Below are positions 27,522-35,849 of a stretch of DNA of 64,000 nucleotides, piece after piece. How positions within the stretch are numbered: position 1 is the stretch's first letter; each line of letters opens with the position of its first letter. This DNA comes from Acetobacter conturbans (GTDB lineage: Bacteria; Pseudomonadota; Alphaproteobacteria; Acetobacterales; Acetobacteraceae). Position numbers and translations under genes: made by a program. The stretch lies in contig NZ_WOSY01000001.1 of the NCBI RefSeq assembly GCF_011516755.1, positions 372,001 through 436,000 of the forward strand, written 5' to 3'. Under the pieces are notes generated by a model that was not told the origin of the DNA, searched no databases, and saw only the letters and a program-made list of their open reading frames with translations.

Positions 27522-28724
27522 ATGCCTTCTTCCACGCCGCCTCTTTCTTCCGAACAGGAAGACACGAAAAACAGTACCTTCAAGATGCTAGGGCTTTCGC
27601 CTGCCCTGCTTACCGTCGTCAAAAACGCAGGCATGAAAGATCCGACCCCCATCCAGAACGCGGCCATTCCTCCGCTGCTGGCCGGGAGTGACGCTGAAAT
27701 TCTGGCTCCCACCGGCACAGGGAAAACCGCCTGCTACCTGCTGCCGCTGCTCGCCCACCTTCAGAAAAGAAAAAAGCTGGTCGGACTCATCATCGTGCCG
27801 ACGCGGGAACTGGCGCGGCAGGTCACTGCAATGGGTCAGACACTCGCCCCCTCACCATCTTTCTATCCTTTCGCCGTCTACGGCGGAGCAAAGGATGACA
27901 GCGCGGAAGACGACATCCCGCCCCCCGATGTCCGAGTGATCGTGGCCACGCCGGGGCGCCTTCTGGATCTGTTCCGCTCTGAATGGCTGGAGCCGACGTT
28001 GTGCCGCTTCGTAGTCCTTGATGAAGGCGACCGCCTCATGGCGGGGGAGTTCCGCGAGGAAATGCAGGATATTCTGGCCCTGCTGCCGAGAGACCGCCAG
28101 ACCGTCCTCGTATCCGCCACCGGGTCAGCGGAAACCATGACGGCCGCCCAGGACTTCCTCTACAAACCGGTACGGATCGAACCGGAACGCAACATCCGGC
28201 CTTCCATCCGGCAGGCGATCCTGTTCGTCGACCGGCAGGACAAGCCCGCCGCCGCCGAGGCGCTTCTCCGCCGTCATAACGACCGCAGCACCATTGTCTT
28301 CGCAACCACCCGCGATGAAGTGGACCTCCTGACGCGCCATCTCCGCAAGCGCGGCCTTAAGGTGGTGGGGCTGCATGGTGGCCTGACCCAGCCCGCCAGA
28401 AACGCCTCGATCGAAGCCTTCACGAAGGGAACCGCGACCGCCCTCGTGGCGACCGATATCGCTGCCCGTGGCCTCGACATCGAACAGGTTGGGCAAGTGA
28501 TCAACATCTCCCCGCCCGAGCAGCCGGACACCTATCTCCACCGGATCGGGCGCACGGGCCGGGCCGGGCGCATGGGCTGGGCTGCGACGCTGTGCGCTGC
28601 CGATGAACGCAAGACGATGCGGAAAATCGAAACCGCGCTGGGCCTCAAGCTTGCGGTGCTGCCAGTTCCGGACGTTACAGAGAATAAGACGGCGAAAAAT
28701 CCAGCGGACCGTCGCCGCCGTTAA
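27522..28724 (+). CDS. DEAD-box-type RNA helicase (DEGD variant)
   Basis: About 400 residues from the ATG at 27522. Motifs in order: Q-motif (LGLSPALLTVVKNAGMKDPTPIQ), motif I APTGTGKT, Ia PTRELA, Ib TPGRL, motif II DEGD, III SAT, IV IVFATTR, V ATDIAARGLDIE and VI HRIGRTGRAGR. Motif II reads DEGD where this family normally has DEAD; the catalytic Asp, Glu and final Asp remain, so activity is plausible. The C-terminal tail is short and basic (PADRRRR). Such helicases act in ribosome assembly or mRNA turnover. The gene stands alone. Confidence 0.88.
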   Translation: MPSSTPPLSSEQEDTKNSTFKMLGLSPALLTVVKNAGMKDPTPIQNAAIPPLLAGSDAEILAPTGTGKTACYLLPLLAHLQKRKKLVGLIIVPTRELARQVTAMGQTLAPSPSFYPFAVYGGAKDDSAEDDIPPPDVRVIVATPGRLLDLFRSEWLEPTLCRFVVLDEGDRLMAGEFREEMQDILALLPRDRQTVLVSATGSAETMTAAQDFLYKPVRIEPERNIRPSIRQAILFVDRQDKPAAAEALLRRHNDRSTIVFATTRDEVDLLTRHLRKRGLKVVGLHGGLTQPARNASIEAFTKGTATALVATDIAARGLDIEQVGQVINISPPEQPDTYLHRIGRTGRAGRMGWAATLCAADERKTMRKIETALGLKLAVLPVPDVTENKTAKNPADRRRR

Positions 28725-28733
28725 AACAGCTCA

Positions 28734-30206
28734 TCAGTCGGCAGCGCCGCGATCCCATGAGGGGATCAGACGGCTAGCGGTGGCCACGCTGTCCGCACTG
28801 ACTGTTTCGAAGAACGGGATTTCCGCCATAATCCTGACCTGCCCATGCTCTTCGATCGCAGCCCGATTGCCGGGGTTTGGCGGCCCGTTCAGAATCACAC
28901 CGGCCACGCCGATGCCCCGCTCACGCAGTGCGGCGAGACTGAGCAGTGTGTGATTGACGGTCCCCAGCCCGCTGCGGGCAACCAGCACCACGGGCAACCC
29001 GAACCGTGCGATCAGATCAATCATCAGCAGATCGGCGGTCACCGGCACATCCAGTCCACCAGCCCCTTCGACAACGAGCGGCCGATCCGGCTGTTCCATC
29101 GGCAGGAGCAGTCGGGACACATCAACCTCCCGCCCCTCAGCGGCGGCGGCGGCCTGTGGCGACAGGGGGGCCAGAAACGTGTCGGCAGGCGGCAGGATTT
29201 GATCGGGGGCAGCGCCTGCAAGATGAGTGACTGCTGGCGTGTCACCCTCTTCTTCCGCCAGCCCGGTCTGAAGCGGCTTCCAGTACAACGCTTCCCATGC
29301 GCGTGTCAGGCAGGCGGAAGTGAAAGTCTTGCCGACACTGGTATCCGTTCCGGTCACGAAAACGCCCGCCCGTGGGGGAGCACGGAACAGGCCGAAGGCG
29401 ATATCCCATGTCAATGCCCCCCCGCCCTCATCGAAATGACCGATGACACGCCGTAACATTGGAACGCTCAGCGGACGCCCACCCTCTGCTGGCGTGGTCG
29501 CCCCGATCCGGCGCAGCCCGCGCAGAAAAGTCAGACCGCCCTCGGTCTGCTCCAGCATGGTCTCGAATGCCCAGTGCGCCGAGGGTTCATGGAAAAGCTG
29601 AACACGGTCTCCCCGCGGCCACCCTTTCAGAAGAGCAGACCGATTGGGATAAGTGCGGATATTGGCGGTGACACCGTGCGCCTCATGCGCCTCCCGCCAC
29701 TCGCGGAAACTGTCCTCGGCCAGTGTCGATGCCGCCAGCAGGCCGCCGCGAGCCAGCAAGGCTGCAAGAGCAGAGAGTGCGCGATCAGGCGGATCGATCC
29801 ACTGGAGAGCGAGATTGCCGCAGATGAGATCAAACGCCTTCCCATTCAGTTCTGGACAGTCCTGCGGCGCGGCGGCGTCCATCCGGACGAACCGCACGCT
29901 ATCACCACAACGGGCATGTGCCCGTCCCAGCATGTCCGGCGCGAGATCCGTGGCAATGATTTCGGCCTCCGGCCAGCGGGCATGCAGCAGTTCCGTGAAA
30001 GCCCCGGTTCCACAGCCGAACTCCAGAATGCGGGCCGGAACGTGCCCTTCCAGAGCGGCCGAGATGCGTTCGATCAGCCTTCGGCCCACAAGCCTCTGAA
30101 CAGTCGCGGCGCTGTCGTAATCCTGCGCCGCATTGAAACGGGCCGCGATAACCGCCCTCTCACGGGCAGTCTGTTCGTGCCTGCTGCGGAAACCTGGATC
30201 AGACAT
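28734..30206 (-). CDS. bioCD: Fused BioC-BioD: malonyl-ACP O-methyltransferase / dethiobiotin synthetase
   Basis: 490 residues from the ATG at 30206. Residues 1 to about 265 are a BioC methyltransferase: RFNAAQDYDSAATVQR at the start, SAM motif EFGCGTGAF (about 62-70) and a LICGNLALQWI post-motif. The rest is BioD: P-loop GTDTSVGKT (about 286-294), YWKPLQTG (lysine that binds the carbamate), and VEGAGGLDVPV. BioC methylates malonyl-ACP to start pimelate synthesis and BioD closes the ureido ring later, so the fusion joins an early and a late step. Its start overlaps the esterase stop by 8 bases. Confidence 0.93.
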   Translation of the reverse strand: MSDPGFRSRHEQTARERAVIAARFNAAQDYDSAATVQRLVGRRLIERISAALEGHVPARILEFGCGTGAFTELLHARWPEAEIIATDLAPDMLGRAHARCGDSVRFVRMDAAAPQDCPELNGKAFDLICGNLALQWIDPPDRALSALAALLARGGLLAASTLAEDSFREWREAHEAHGVTANIRTYPNRSALLKGWPRGDRVQLFHEPSAHWAFETMLEQTEGGLTFLRGLRRIGATTPAEGGRPLSVPMLRRVIGHFDEGGGALTWDIAFGLFRAPPRAGVFVTGTDTSVGKTFTSACLTRAWEALYWKPLQTGLAEEEGDTPAVTHLAGAAPDQILPPADTFLAPLSPQAAAAAEGREVDVSRLLLPMEQPDRPLVVEGAGGLDVPVTADLLMIDLIARFGLPVVLVARSGLGTVNHTLLSLAALRERGIGVAGVILNGPPNPGNRAAIEEHGQVRIMAEIPFFETVSADSVATASRLIPSWDRGAAD

Positions 30207-30828
30207 CCGCCATCTCACTGATAAAACGCGCACACAGCGCGGGATTGCTTAACGGCAACAGATGACCGCCCTTCTCCGACCAGCGTATCCGACCGGATGG
30301 CATGGAAGCCGCCGTCATGTCAGGTGTGACGATGGCGTCATCGCGGCTCGCCAGAAACGCGTGGATACGGCCCTTTTCGACGCGACCATCGCCATCCCGC
30401 AGGAGCTGCAATCCCTGAGCCAGCCGTTCCACAGAGAGATCGTCTTCCGGTAACGGATCTTCAACGGGCACACCGCAATTCGCCCTGAACTGCCGGAGAA
30501 CATCTTCCGCATTACGCTCCAGTCCGGCGAGCATCCGGTCAAGGACACGCGGCGCAACGCCTGCGGGGAAATCAGTGGCCCGACTGAAGCGTGTGAAACC
30601 GTTGATACCCAGAATCCGGCTTCCCATGGGGAGAGGTTTCTGCATGAGCAGCCACAGCAGGCCCAGCGAATGACCGACAGCCAGCAACGGCTCGTCCTCC
30701 GGGAGCGTGATTGCCGGAGGCCCGAAAAAACCAAGATCGAGTGCCAGTGTCTCATGAGGCAGTTCGTCCCGGACGGCATCCCACATCGCAGGCGAGAAAG
30801 CCCATCCATGCACAAGAACGATCCGCAT
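30199..30828 (-). CDS. BioH-like pimeloyl-ACP methyl ester esterase (alpha/beta hydrolase)
   Basis: 209 residues from the ATG at 30828, which shares one base with the bioF stop (TGATG); a GTG three bases upstream is also in frame. It has an alpha/beta hydrolase layout: LVHGWAFSPAMW (oxyanion loop), nucleophile GHSLG with Ser54, Asp in SRDDAIV (163 or 164) and His189 in KGGHLLP. The full triad is present. It is shorter than E. coli BioH. Its position between bioF and bioCD, with overlaps on both sides, argues that it removes the methyl ester from pimeloyl-ACP, the BioH or BioG step. The biochemical role is inferred from context. Confidence 0.8.
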   Translation of the reverse strand: MRIVLVHGWAFSPAMWDAVRDELPHETLALDLGFFGPPAITLPEDEPLLAVGHSLGLLWLLMQKPLPMGSRILGINGFTRFSRATDFPAGVAPRVLDRMLAGLERNAEDVLRQFRANCGVPVEDPLPEDDLSVERLAQGLQLLRDGDGRVEKGRIHAFLASRDDAIVTPDMTAASMPSGRIRWSEKGGHLLPLSNPALCARFISEMADV

Positions 30829-32018
30829 CACTCCGCTCCGGTCACGCGCAGGATCGCCTCGGCCAGATGCTCCACCTCCGCGGCCGTATGCGCGGCGGAC
30901 AGAGTCACGCGCAGCCGGCTTTCCCCTTTCGGAACGGTGGGGGGGCGAATGGCGACGGCGAGCATCCCTTCCGCTTCCATCCGGGCGGCGGCCTCCAGCG
31001 CCACAGCCGCTTCTCCCATCATGACCGGCACGATCTGAGTGGCTGAAGCACCGGGGTCGAGGCCAGCGGCTTTCAGACGGGCGCGGAGAGCCTCGCCATG
31101 CTGTGCGACCCGGACACGCTCATCATCCAGCGTCGGCAGCAGGTCCAGCGCAGCATCTGCTGCCCCCAGAACGGCAGGCGGAAGAGCCGTGGAATAAATG
31201 AAGCCGGAGGCCGTGTTGATCAGCCAGTCGCACAGGGCGCGCGAACCCGCGATATAGGCTCCCATGCCGCCGAGCGCCTTACTGAACGTACCCATGATGA
31301 GAGGTACATGCCCCTCGGCTTCGCTGGCCAGTCCCGCGCCGTGGGGACCGAGCACACCGGTGGCGTGTGCCTCGTCGAGACAGAGAAACGCTCCGAACCG
31401 GTCGGCCAGAGCCGCAAGGCCGGGCACGTCCGCACGGTCGCCATCCATGCTGAACACACTTTCGGTCAGGATCAGCTTCAGGCCCGGCTCATTTGCCCGC
31501 GCCAGCAACAGACTTTCCAGATGCGTCAGATCGTTATGACGGAAACGGATCTGCCGCACGCCAGCCGCCAGACAACCCTGATGCAGGCTGGCATGGTTCA
31601 GCCGGTCCGTGAACACGAGCGGCGGGGCGCCGGACTGCTCCACCGACAGCCGCGCCAGCGCCGGAACCAGCGAGGCATTGGCCTGCCAGCCGGAAGCGAA
31701 GAGCAGGGCCGCTTCCGTCCCTTTCAGTCGCGCCACCTTCGCCTCGACCTGTTCATGCAACGGACGTGTGCCGGTGACGAGGCGAGAGGCCCCGCTGCCC
31801 GCGCCGAAGCGTTCGGCCCATTCGGCGGCGCGGCTCCGCAACAGCGGATGCCCGGACAGGCCGAGATAATCGTTTGAGGAAAAATCGATGACGACGGAAC
31901 CGTCAGGGCGCTGGAAACGCGCTGGACCCACGGAAATAAGAGGGCGCAGTACACGCCTGCGATCCTCTGTCTGAAGAGTGGCGAGGGCCTGCCGGAAAAG
32001 AGTGTCGAAGCGCGTCAT
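30828..32018 (-). CDS. bioF: 8-amino-7-oxononanoate synthase (KAPA synthase)
   Basis: 396 residues from the ATG at 32018; an earlier in-frame start at 32060 is possible. PLP enzyme features: FSSNDYLGLSGHP near the start, GSGASRLVTGTRPLHEQVE, DEAHATGVLG, and the lysine loop GTFSKALGGMG (Schiff base Lys). It condenses pimeloyl-ACP with alanine to give KAPA. First gene of the bioF-esterase-bioCD minus-strand unit, divergent from bioA with about 120 bases between the two starts. I see no obvious BirA or BioR operator in that gap. Confidence 0.95.
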   Translation of the reverse strand: MTRFDTLFRQALATLQTEDRRRVLRPLISVGPARFQRPDGSVVIDFSSNDYLGLSGHPLLRSRAAEWAERFGAGSGASRLVTGTRPLHEQVEAKVARLKGTEAALLFASGWQANASLVPALARLSVEQSGAPPLVFTDRLNHASLHQGCLAAGVRQIRFRHNDLTHLESLLLARANEPGLKLILTESVFSMDGDRADVPGLAALADRFGAFLCLDEAHATGVLGPHGAGLASEAEGHVPLIMGTFSKALGGMGAYIAGSRALCDWLINTASGFIYSTALPPAVLGAADAALDLLPTLDDERVRVAQHGEALRARLKAAGLDPGASATQIVPVMMGEAAVALEAAARMEAEGMLAVAIRPPTVPKGESRLRVTLSAAHTAAEVEHLAEAILRVTGAE

Positions 32019-32137
32019 GGGACGAGTGTGGTGCCGGACGGCGGGCATGGGGTCAATCATTCACATGCCGCTTCCGGTCCCCGCCCGATCAGGCGATACT
32101 TCCGGGAAAGACATCCGCCCGTTTCAAGGATCATCGC

Positions 32138-33412
32138 GTGCCCGAATCCGACCCGCTTAATCCAGACTGGTATCAAACCGGCCTGTCCCATATCTGGCTT
32201 CCCTATTCCCAGATGAAGACAGCGCCGAAGCCGCTTCTGGCCCGTTCGACGGCAGGCAGCCGCATCACGCTGCAGGATGGCCGATCCCTTGTGGATGGGG
32301 TGGCGGCATGGTGGACGGCCTGTCACGGCTACAATCATCCCCACATCCGGTCCTGCGCGGAAGATCAGCTGGCGCACATGCCCCACGTCATGTTCGGCGG
32401 CATGGTGCATGAACCGGCCCTGCGCCTGTCCAGCCGCCTTGCGGCCATGCTTCCGGGCGATCTGGACCACGTGTTTTACACGGATTCCGGCTCCGTCGCC
32501 GTCGAGGTGGCGATGAAGATGGCGATCCAGTATCGCCTCAACCGCGGAGAGTCGGAACGGACAAAACTGCTGGCGTTCCGGGGCGGCTATCATGGCGACA
32601 CGCTGGCCACGATGGCGATCTGCGACCCGGAAGAGGGCATGCATCACCTCTTTGCGGGCGTGATGCCGACGCAATATGTGATCGATCTGCCGCAGGACAC
32701 TGCGACAATTGCCGCGTTCGAGACGTTCCTCGACGCCCATGCCCATGAAATCACCGCCATCGTCGTCGAACCGCTTGTTCAGGGCGCGGGGGGCATGCTG
32801 TTCCACAGGCCGGAAGTTCTGCGTCGCCTGCGCGACGCCGCCGACCGGCGTGGAGTGCTGCTGATTCTGGACGAGATCTTCACCGGCTTTGGGCGGACGG
32901 GAACGATGTTCGCCTGCGAACAGGCCGGGATCGTGCCGGACATCATCACGCTGTCAAAGGCCCTGACCGGCGGCACCCTGGCGCTGGCCGCCACCGTGGC
33001 GCGGCGTCACGTCTATGAGGCGTTCCTGTCGGACAATCCGGAACATGCGCTGATGCACGGACCGACCTTCATGGCGAACCCTCTGGCCTGTGCCTGCGCC
33101 AACGCCTCGCTGGACCTGTTCGAGCAAGAGCCGCGGCTGGAGCAGGTCGCCGCCATTGAAAGCGCCCTGCACGAGCAACTGGAGCCCTGCCGCGCCTTGC
33201 CCGGCGTGAAGGATGTGCGCGTCATGGGCGCGATCGGCGTGGTGGAAATGGACAGGATCGCCGACCCGGCGGCTCTGCGGACACGCTTCATTGCGGAAAA
33301 TGTTTGGATCAGGCCATTCCGCAATATCGTTTATCTGACACCGGCCTTTACCATTCAACCGGAGGAGCTTCAGACGCTTACGAGAGCCATTTACCGGGTA
33401 ATCAAAGGATAA
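32138..33412 (+). CDS. bioA: Adenosylmethionine--8-amino-7-oxononanoate aminotransferase
   Basis: 424 residues from a GTG start with AAGGA about 7 bases upstream. Class III aminotransferase features: IWLPYSQMKTAP near the start, DGVAAWWTACHGYNHP, YTDSGSVAVEVAMKMA, FRGGYHGDT, DEIFTGFGRTG (PLP Asp) and LSKALTGG with the Schiff base Lys. The WW and GYNHP blocks are specific to BioA. It converts KAPA to DAPA using SAM as amino donor. Divergent from the bioF unit; bioB is absent from the window. Confidence 0.96.
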   Translation: MPESDPLNPDWYQTGLSHIWLPYSQMKTAPKPLLARSTAGSRITLQDGRSLVDGVAAWWTACHGYNHPHIRSCAEDQLAHMPHVMFGGMVHEPALRLSSRLAAMLPGDLDHVFYTDSGSVAVEVAMKMAIQYRLNRGESERTKLLAFRGGYHGDTLATMAICDPEEGMHHLFAGVMPTQYVIDLPQDTATIAAFETFLDAHAHEITAIVVEPLVQGAGGMLFHRPEVLRRLRDAADRRGVLLILDEIFTGFGRTGTMFACEQAGIVPDIITLSKALTGGTLALAATVARRHVYEAFLSDNPEHALMHGPTFMANPLACACANASLDLFEQEPRLEQVAAIESALHEQLEPCRALPGVKDVRVMGAIGVVEMDRIADPAALRTRFIAENVWIRPFRNIVYLTPAFTIQPEELQTLTRAIYRVIKG

Positions 33413-33449
33413 CTCTGCTCATGGCAAGAGGATGCGCTGCGTACGCGGC

Positions 33450-33920
33450 TTACCAGCCCGCTGCCGCTGCCTCATCCTCGCTGCGGCTTTCAACCCACAG
33501 GCGCTGACCATCGGTGAATTCCTCCGCCTTCCAGAACGGGGCGCCTGTCTTGAGACGATCAATCAGGAAATGCGTGGCGTCCAGAGCCGCCGCGCGGTGA
33601 GCCGCGGCCGCCAGCACGAGGACAATCGGCTCGCCCACCAGCAATCGTCCCACCCGATGGATGACCGTGCAGCCGATGAGGGCGAAACGGCTGAACGCTT
33701 CTTCGGCAAGAACCGTAAGCGCGTCCTCGCACATGCCCGGATAATGTTCGAGTTCGAGTGCGACGAGACCATTGCCTCCGCGCACGATCCCCATGAAGGA
33801 AGAGATGCCGCCAGTGCCGTCTTCCAGACCGAGCAATCGCGCGGTTTCATGACCGACATCGAACGGATCAGACTGCACCCGCACCTGAATCCGTCCTGCC
33901 GTGTGCGCGGCTCCTGTCAT
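33450..33920 (-). CDS. moaE: Molybdopterin synthase catalytic subunit MoaE
   Basis: 156 residues. Signature segments: GGISSFMGIVRGG, LELEHYPGMCEDAL, CTVIHRVGRLLVGEP, and the catalytic lysine block LKTGAPFWKAEEF. MoaE works with MoaD to insert the dithiolene sulfurs into precursor Z. It lies 4 bases after moaD on the same strand, so they form an operon. It ends 37 bases from the convergent bioA stop with no clear terminator between. Confidence 0.96.
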   Translation of the reverse strand: MTGAAHTAGRIQVRVQSDPFDVGHETARLLGLEDGTGGISSFMGIVRGGNGLVALELEHYPGMCEDALTVLAEEAFSRFALIGCTVIHRVGRLLVGEPIVLVLAAAAHRAAALDATHFLIDRLKTGAPFWKAEEFTDGQRLWVESRSEDEAAAAGW

Positions 33921-33924
33921 GGCT

Positions 33925-34188
33925 TTATCCCCCTGTCATGGGCGGGAAGAAAGCCACCTCGTCGCCTGCATGAACGGGTGTCGACAAATCGCCCAGCACC
34001 CTGTTGACGGCGACCCGCACGCGGCCCGGCTGGGCAAACACGTCTTCCAGCGTCTCATCCTGACGACGACGCTCAGCAAGCAGGTCTCCGACCGTGCTGA
34101 CATCAGCTGTCAGCGGCACAGTTTCGCTGCCGCGACCGATCCGCTCCCGCAAAGCGGCAAAGTAAAGGATCGTCGCTGTCCCGCTCAT
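33925..34188 (-). CDS. moaD: Molybdopterin synthase sulfur carrier subunit MoaD
   Basis: 87 residues with the ubiquitin-like MoaD features: ILYFAALRERIGRGSETV at the start, VAVNRVLGDLSTPVHAGDEVAFFPP and the obligatory C-terminal Gly-Gly (PPMTGG), which is thiocarboxylated. It delivers sulfur to MoaE, whose gene follows after 4 bases. A 166-base structured gap lies upstream. Confidence 0.95.
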   Translation of the reverse strand: MSGTATILYFAALRERIGRGSETVPLTADVSTVGDLLAERRRQDETLEDVFAQPGRVRVAVNRVLGDLSTPVHAGDEVAFFPPMTGG

Positions 34189-34219
34189 TGTGGGTCATCC
34201 TTGCATTGTAGAAGGGGTC

Positions 34220-34322
34220 ACGCAGGCAGGCGTCCCGTGCCTGAGACACGCATACCGCTCCAAGCGGTCACCGGGAACGGAAAATCGTCAGCAATATGCG
34301 CTGCTGATCCGCACGTTCCGGA
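34220..34322 (-). other. Structured leader upstream of moaD
   Basis: Three perfect stems occur in about 100 bases: an outer GGAACG/CGTTCC pair (34274-34279 with 34314-34319) enclosing a CAGCA-type hairpin, then ACCGCT-CCA-AGCGGT (34254-34268), then CAGGCA/TGCCTG (34223-34228 with 34238-34243). No T tract follows on either strand. It lies between a lipoprotein gene and moaD, both minus strand. It could be a leader RNA, a processing site or a divergent terminator remnant. I do not see the known molybdenum cofactor riboswitch consensus. Confidence 0.45.
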
Positions 34323-34354
34323 TTATTGGCGGCAGATGGGCCACCTGTGGTCCC

Positions 34355-34981
34355 TTACTGACCGGCCGGCTGCGCAAGAAGCGGCGTGACGGGCACGATC
34401 ACTGCCTTGCTGTCATGGGCGTCCGCAGAAGGTAACGACTTCGCACCCACAGCCTTCGCGTTCTTTGCCGGAGCGGTCGCATGGTGCAGCGTCGAAGACC
34501 GCACAGTGCTGATCGATCCGTCCGGATGAATGAGCGTCGTCGTGCCATCTCCGTTCGGAATCTCGATGGTGGACGTGTTCATCTTGCCCGCGCCGTATTT
34601 CTCGGCGACATCCGGCTCTACGCTGGGGAGAGCAGCCTTTGCACCCGCGCCGGAGAAGGAATCATCCACGTCTTCGCCGATCGCGAGCTTGCCACCATCC
34701 GGGAGGTCGCTTTTGCTGCTTCCCAGTATCGTGTCGTGATCGGAAGCCACATCTGACAGGGATGGCAGAGGGCGGGGCGCACCGGGCCAGATATTACCGC
34801 TTTCCGGCAGAATCGGCGTTTCCGAAGCGGCATAGCCTTTCACGCGGCGCAGCGTTTCCGACTCTCCACCCGGCAGATTGGGATTCGCACCGGGCAATGT
34901 CGCCGTGTCAGTAAGCCATTTATCAAAGCCCGAACAACCGCTCAACACCAGTAATGACGCCACAAGAGCGGCTTTCCGCAT
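34355..34981 (-). CDS. Putative lipoprotein of unknown function
   Basis: 208 residues from the ATG complementary to 34979-34981, giving MRKAALVASLLVLSGC with the acylated Cys at position 16. Longer upstream frame starts at 35026 but would bury the signal. The mature part is rich in Pro, Ser, Asp and Thr, contains LRRVKGYAASETPILPESGNIWPG, and has a strand-like repeat IEIPNGDGTTTLIHPDGSI. The tail is low complexity. I recognise no catalytic motif. A structural or envelope role is possible. It lies between pgsA and moaD on the same strand. Confidence 0.68.
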   Translation of the reverse strand: MRKAALVASLLVLSGCSGFDKWLTDTATLPGANPNLPGGESETLRRVKGYAASETPILPESGNIWPGAPRPLPSLSDVASDHDTILGSSKSDLPDGGKLAIGEDVDDSFSGAGAKAALPSVEPDVAEKYGAGKMNTSTIEIPNGDGTTTLIHPDGSISTVRSSTLHHATAPAKNAKAVGAKSLPSADAHDSKAVIVPVTPLLAQPAGQ

Positions 34982-35124
34982 TAGTCTTCCCCGTCCAGAT
35001 GGCTCGTTTCGGCCTGCTTGATACAAGCCTGACAGCCTCAGGTAAATTACAGCTTACCTAAAACCCGCCTTCTTTCGCACCCTTATGGCACGAGAAGGAC
35101 GCGGCGTGGCGAACAGGTCACGGA

Positions 35125-35733
35125 TCAACCTGCCGGGTCAGGGGATTTTTTGCCGACATTACTTGCCCGCTCCACATGGCGAAGCCCGGCGACCAGATAG
35201 TCCCATCCCGTGATGAGCGTCAGAACGGCCGCAACCCACAGCATGATCGCCCCGATAAGCCCGACCGGCAGCCAGGGCATGCCCAGAAGCACGCCCGTGC
35301 TGTCGCCCGCGAGAAGGAACCCGATGGCGGTCATCTGGAAACCTGTTTTCCACTTGGCCAGCCGCGTGACCGGCAGGCTGATGCGGGTTCCGGCGAGATA
35401 TTCACGCAGGCCGCTGACAAGAATTTCACGACAAAGTATGACAACCGCAGGCCACAACGCCCCGTAGGGCATCTTGCCGAGCCCTGCGAGCACCATCAGA
35501 GATGCCCCTACGAGCAGCTTGTCCGCGATGGGATCGAGCATACGTCCCAGATCGGACTGCAACTGGCGGGACCGCGCCAGATGGCCGTCAAAATAATCCG
35601 TCACCGCCGCCGCGATGAACAGCAGACAGGCAGACGCTGCCGCCTCCGGTCGGTTGAGAGCCACAAGCACAACCAGAACGGGAATGGCGACGATCCGCGA
35701 CAAAGTCAGGAGATTCGGCAGATCGGTTATCAT
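35125..35733 (-). CDS. pgsA: CDP-diacylglycerol--glycerol-3-phosphate 3-phosphatidyltransferase
   Basis: 202 residues from the ATG at 35733 (a GTG nine bases upstream is also possible). NLLTLSRIVAIPVLVVL is the classical PgsA start. The CDP-alcohol phosphotransferase motif D-G-x2-A-R-x8-G-x3-D-x3-D is complete: DGHLAR, then GRMLDPIAD. Four to five membrane segments follow. It makes phosphatidylglycerol phosphate in the inner membrane. uvrC starts about 2 kb upstream on the same strand and ends 116 bases before it, a common alphaproteobacterial neighbourhood. Confidence 0.94.
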   Translation of the reverse strand: MITDLPNLLTLSRIVAIPVLVVLVALNRPEAAASACLLFIAAAVTDYFDGHLARSRQLQSDLGRMLDPIADKLLVGASLMVLAGLGKMPYGALWPAVVILCREILVSGLREYLAGTRISLPVTRLAKWKTGFQMTAIGFLLAGDSTGVLLGMPWLPVGLIGAIMLWVAAVLTLITGWDYLVAGLRHVERASNVGKKSPDPAG

Positions 35734-35849
35734 GAGGACCACGATACTCCACTTTGACGCGGACAGGAACGGCGTTGCGCCGCATGCACCGCAGTATTTG
35801 CCTTCATGGAGATGGCGCTTTCATGACCATTTTTCCAGTCACCCCTGCG

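Noticed and set aside
32019-32137. BirA or BioR operator in the bioF-bioA divergent gap
   Set aside because: I found no match to the TTATCTATAA-type BioR site or the long BirA palindrome.
34220-34322. Known molybdenum cofactor riboswitch
   Set aside because: The stems do not follow the published arrangement, so I list it only as a structured leader.
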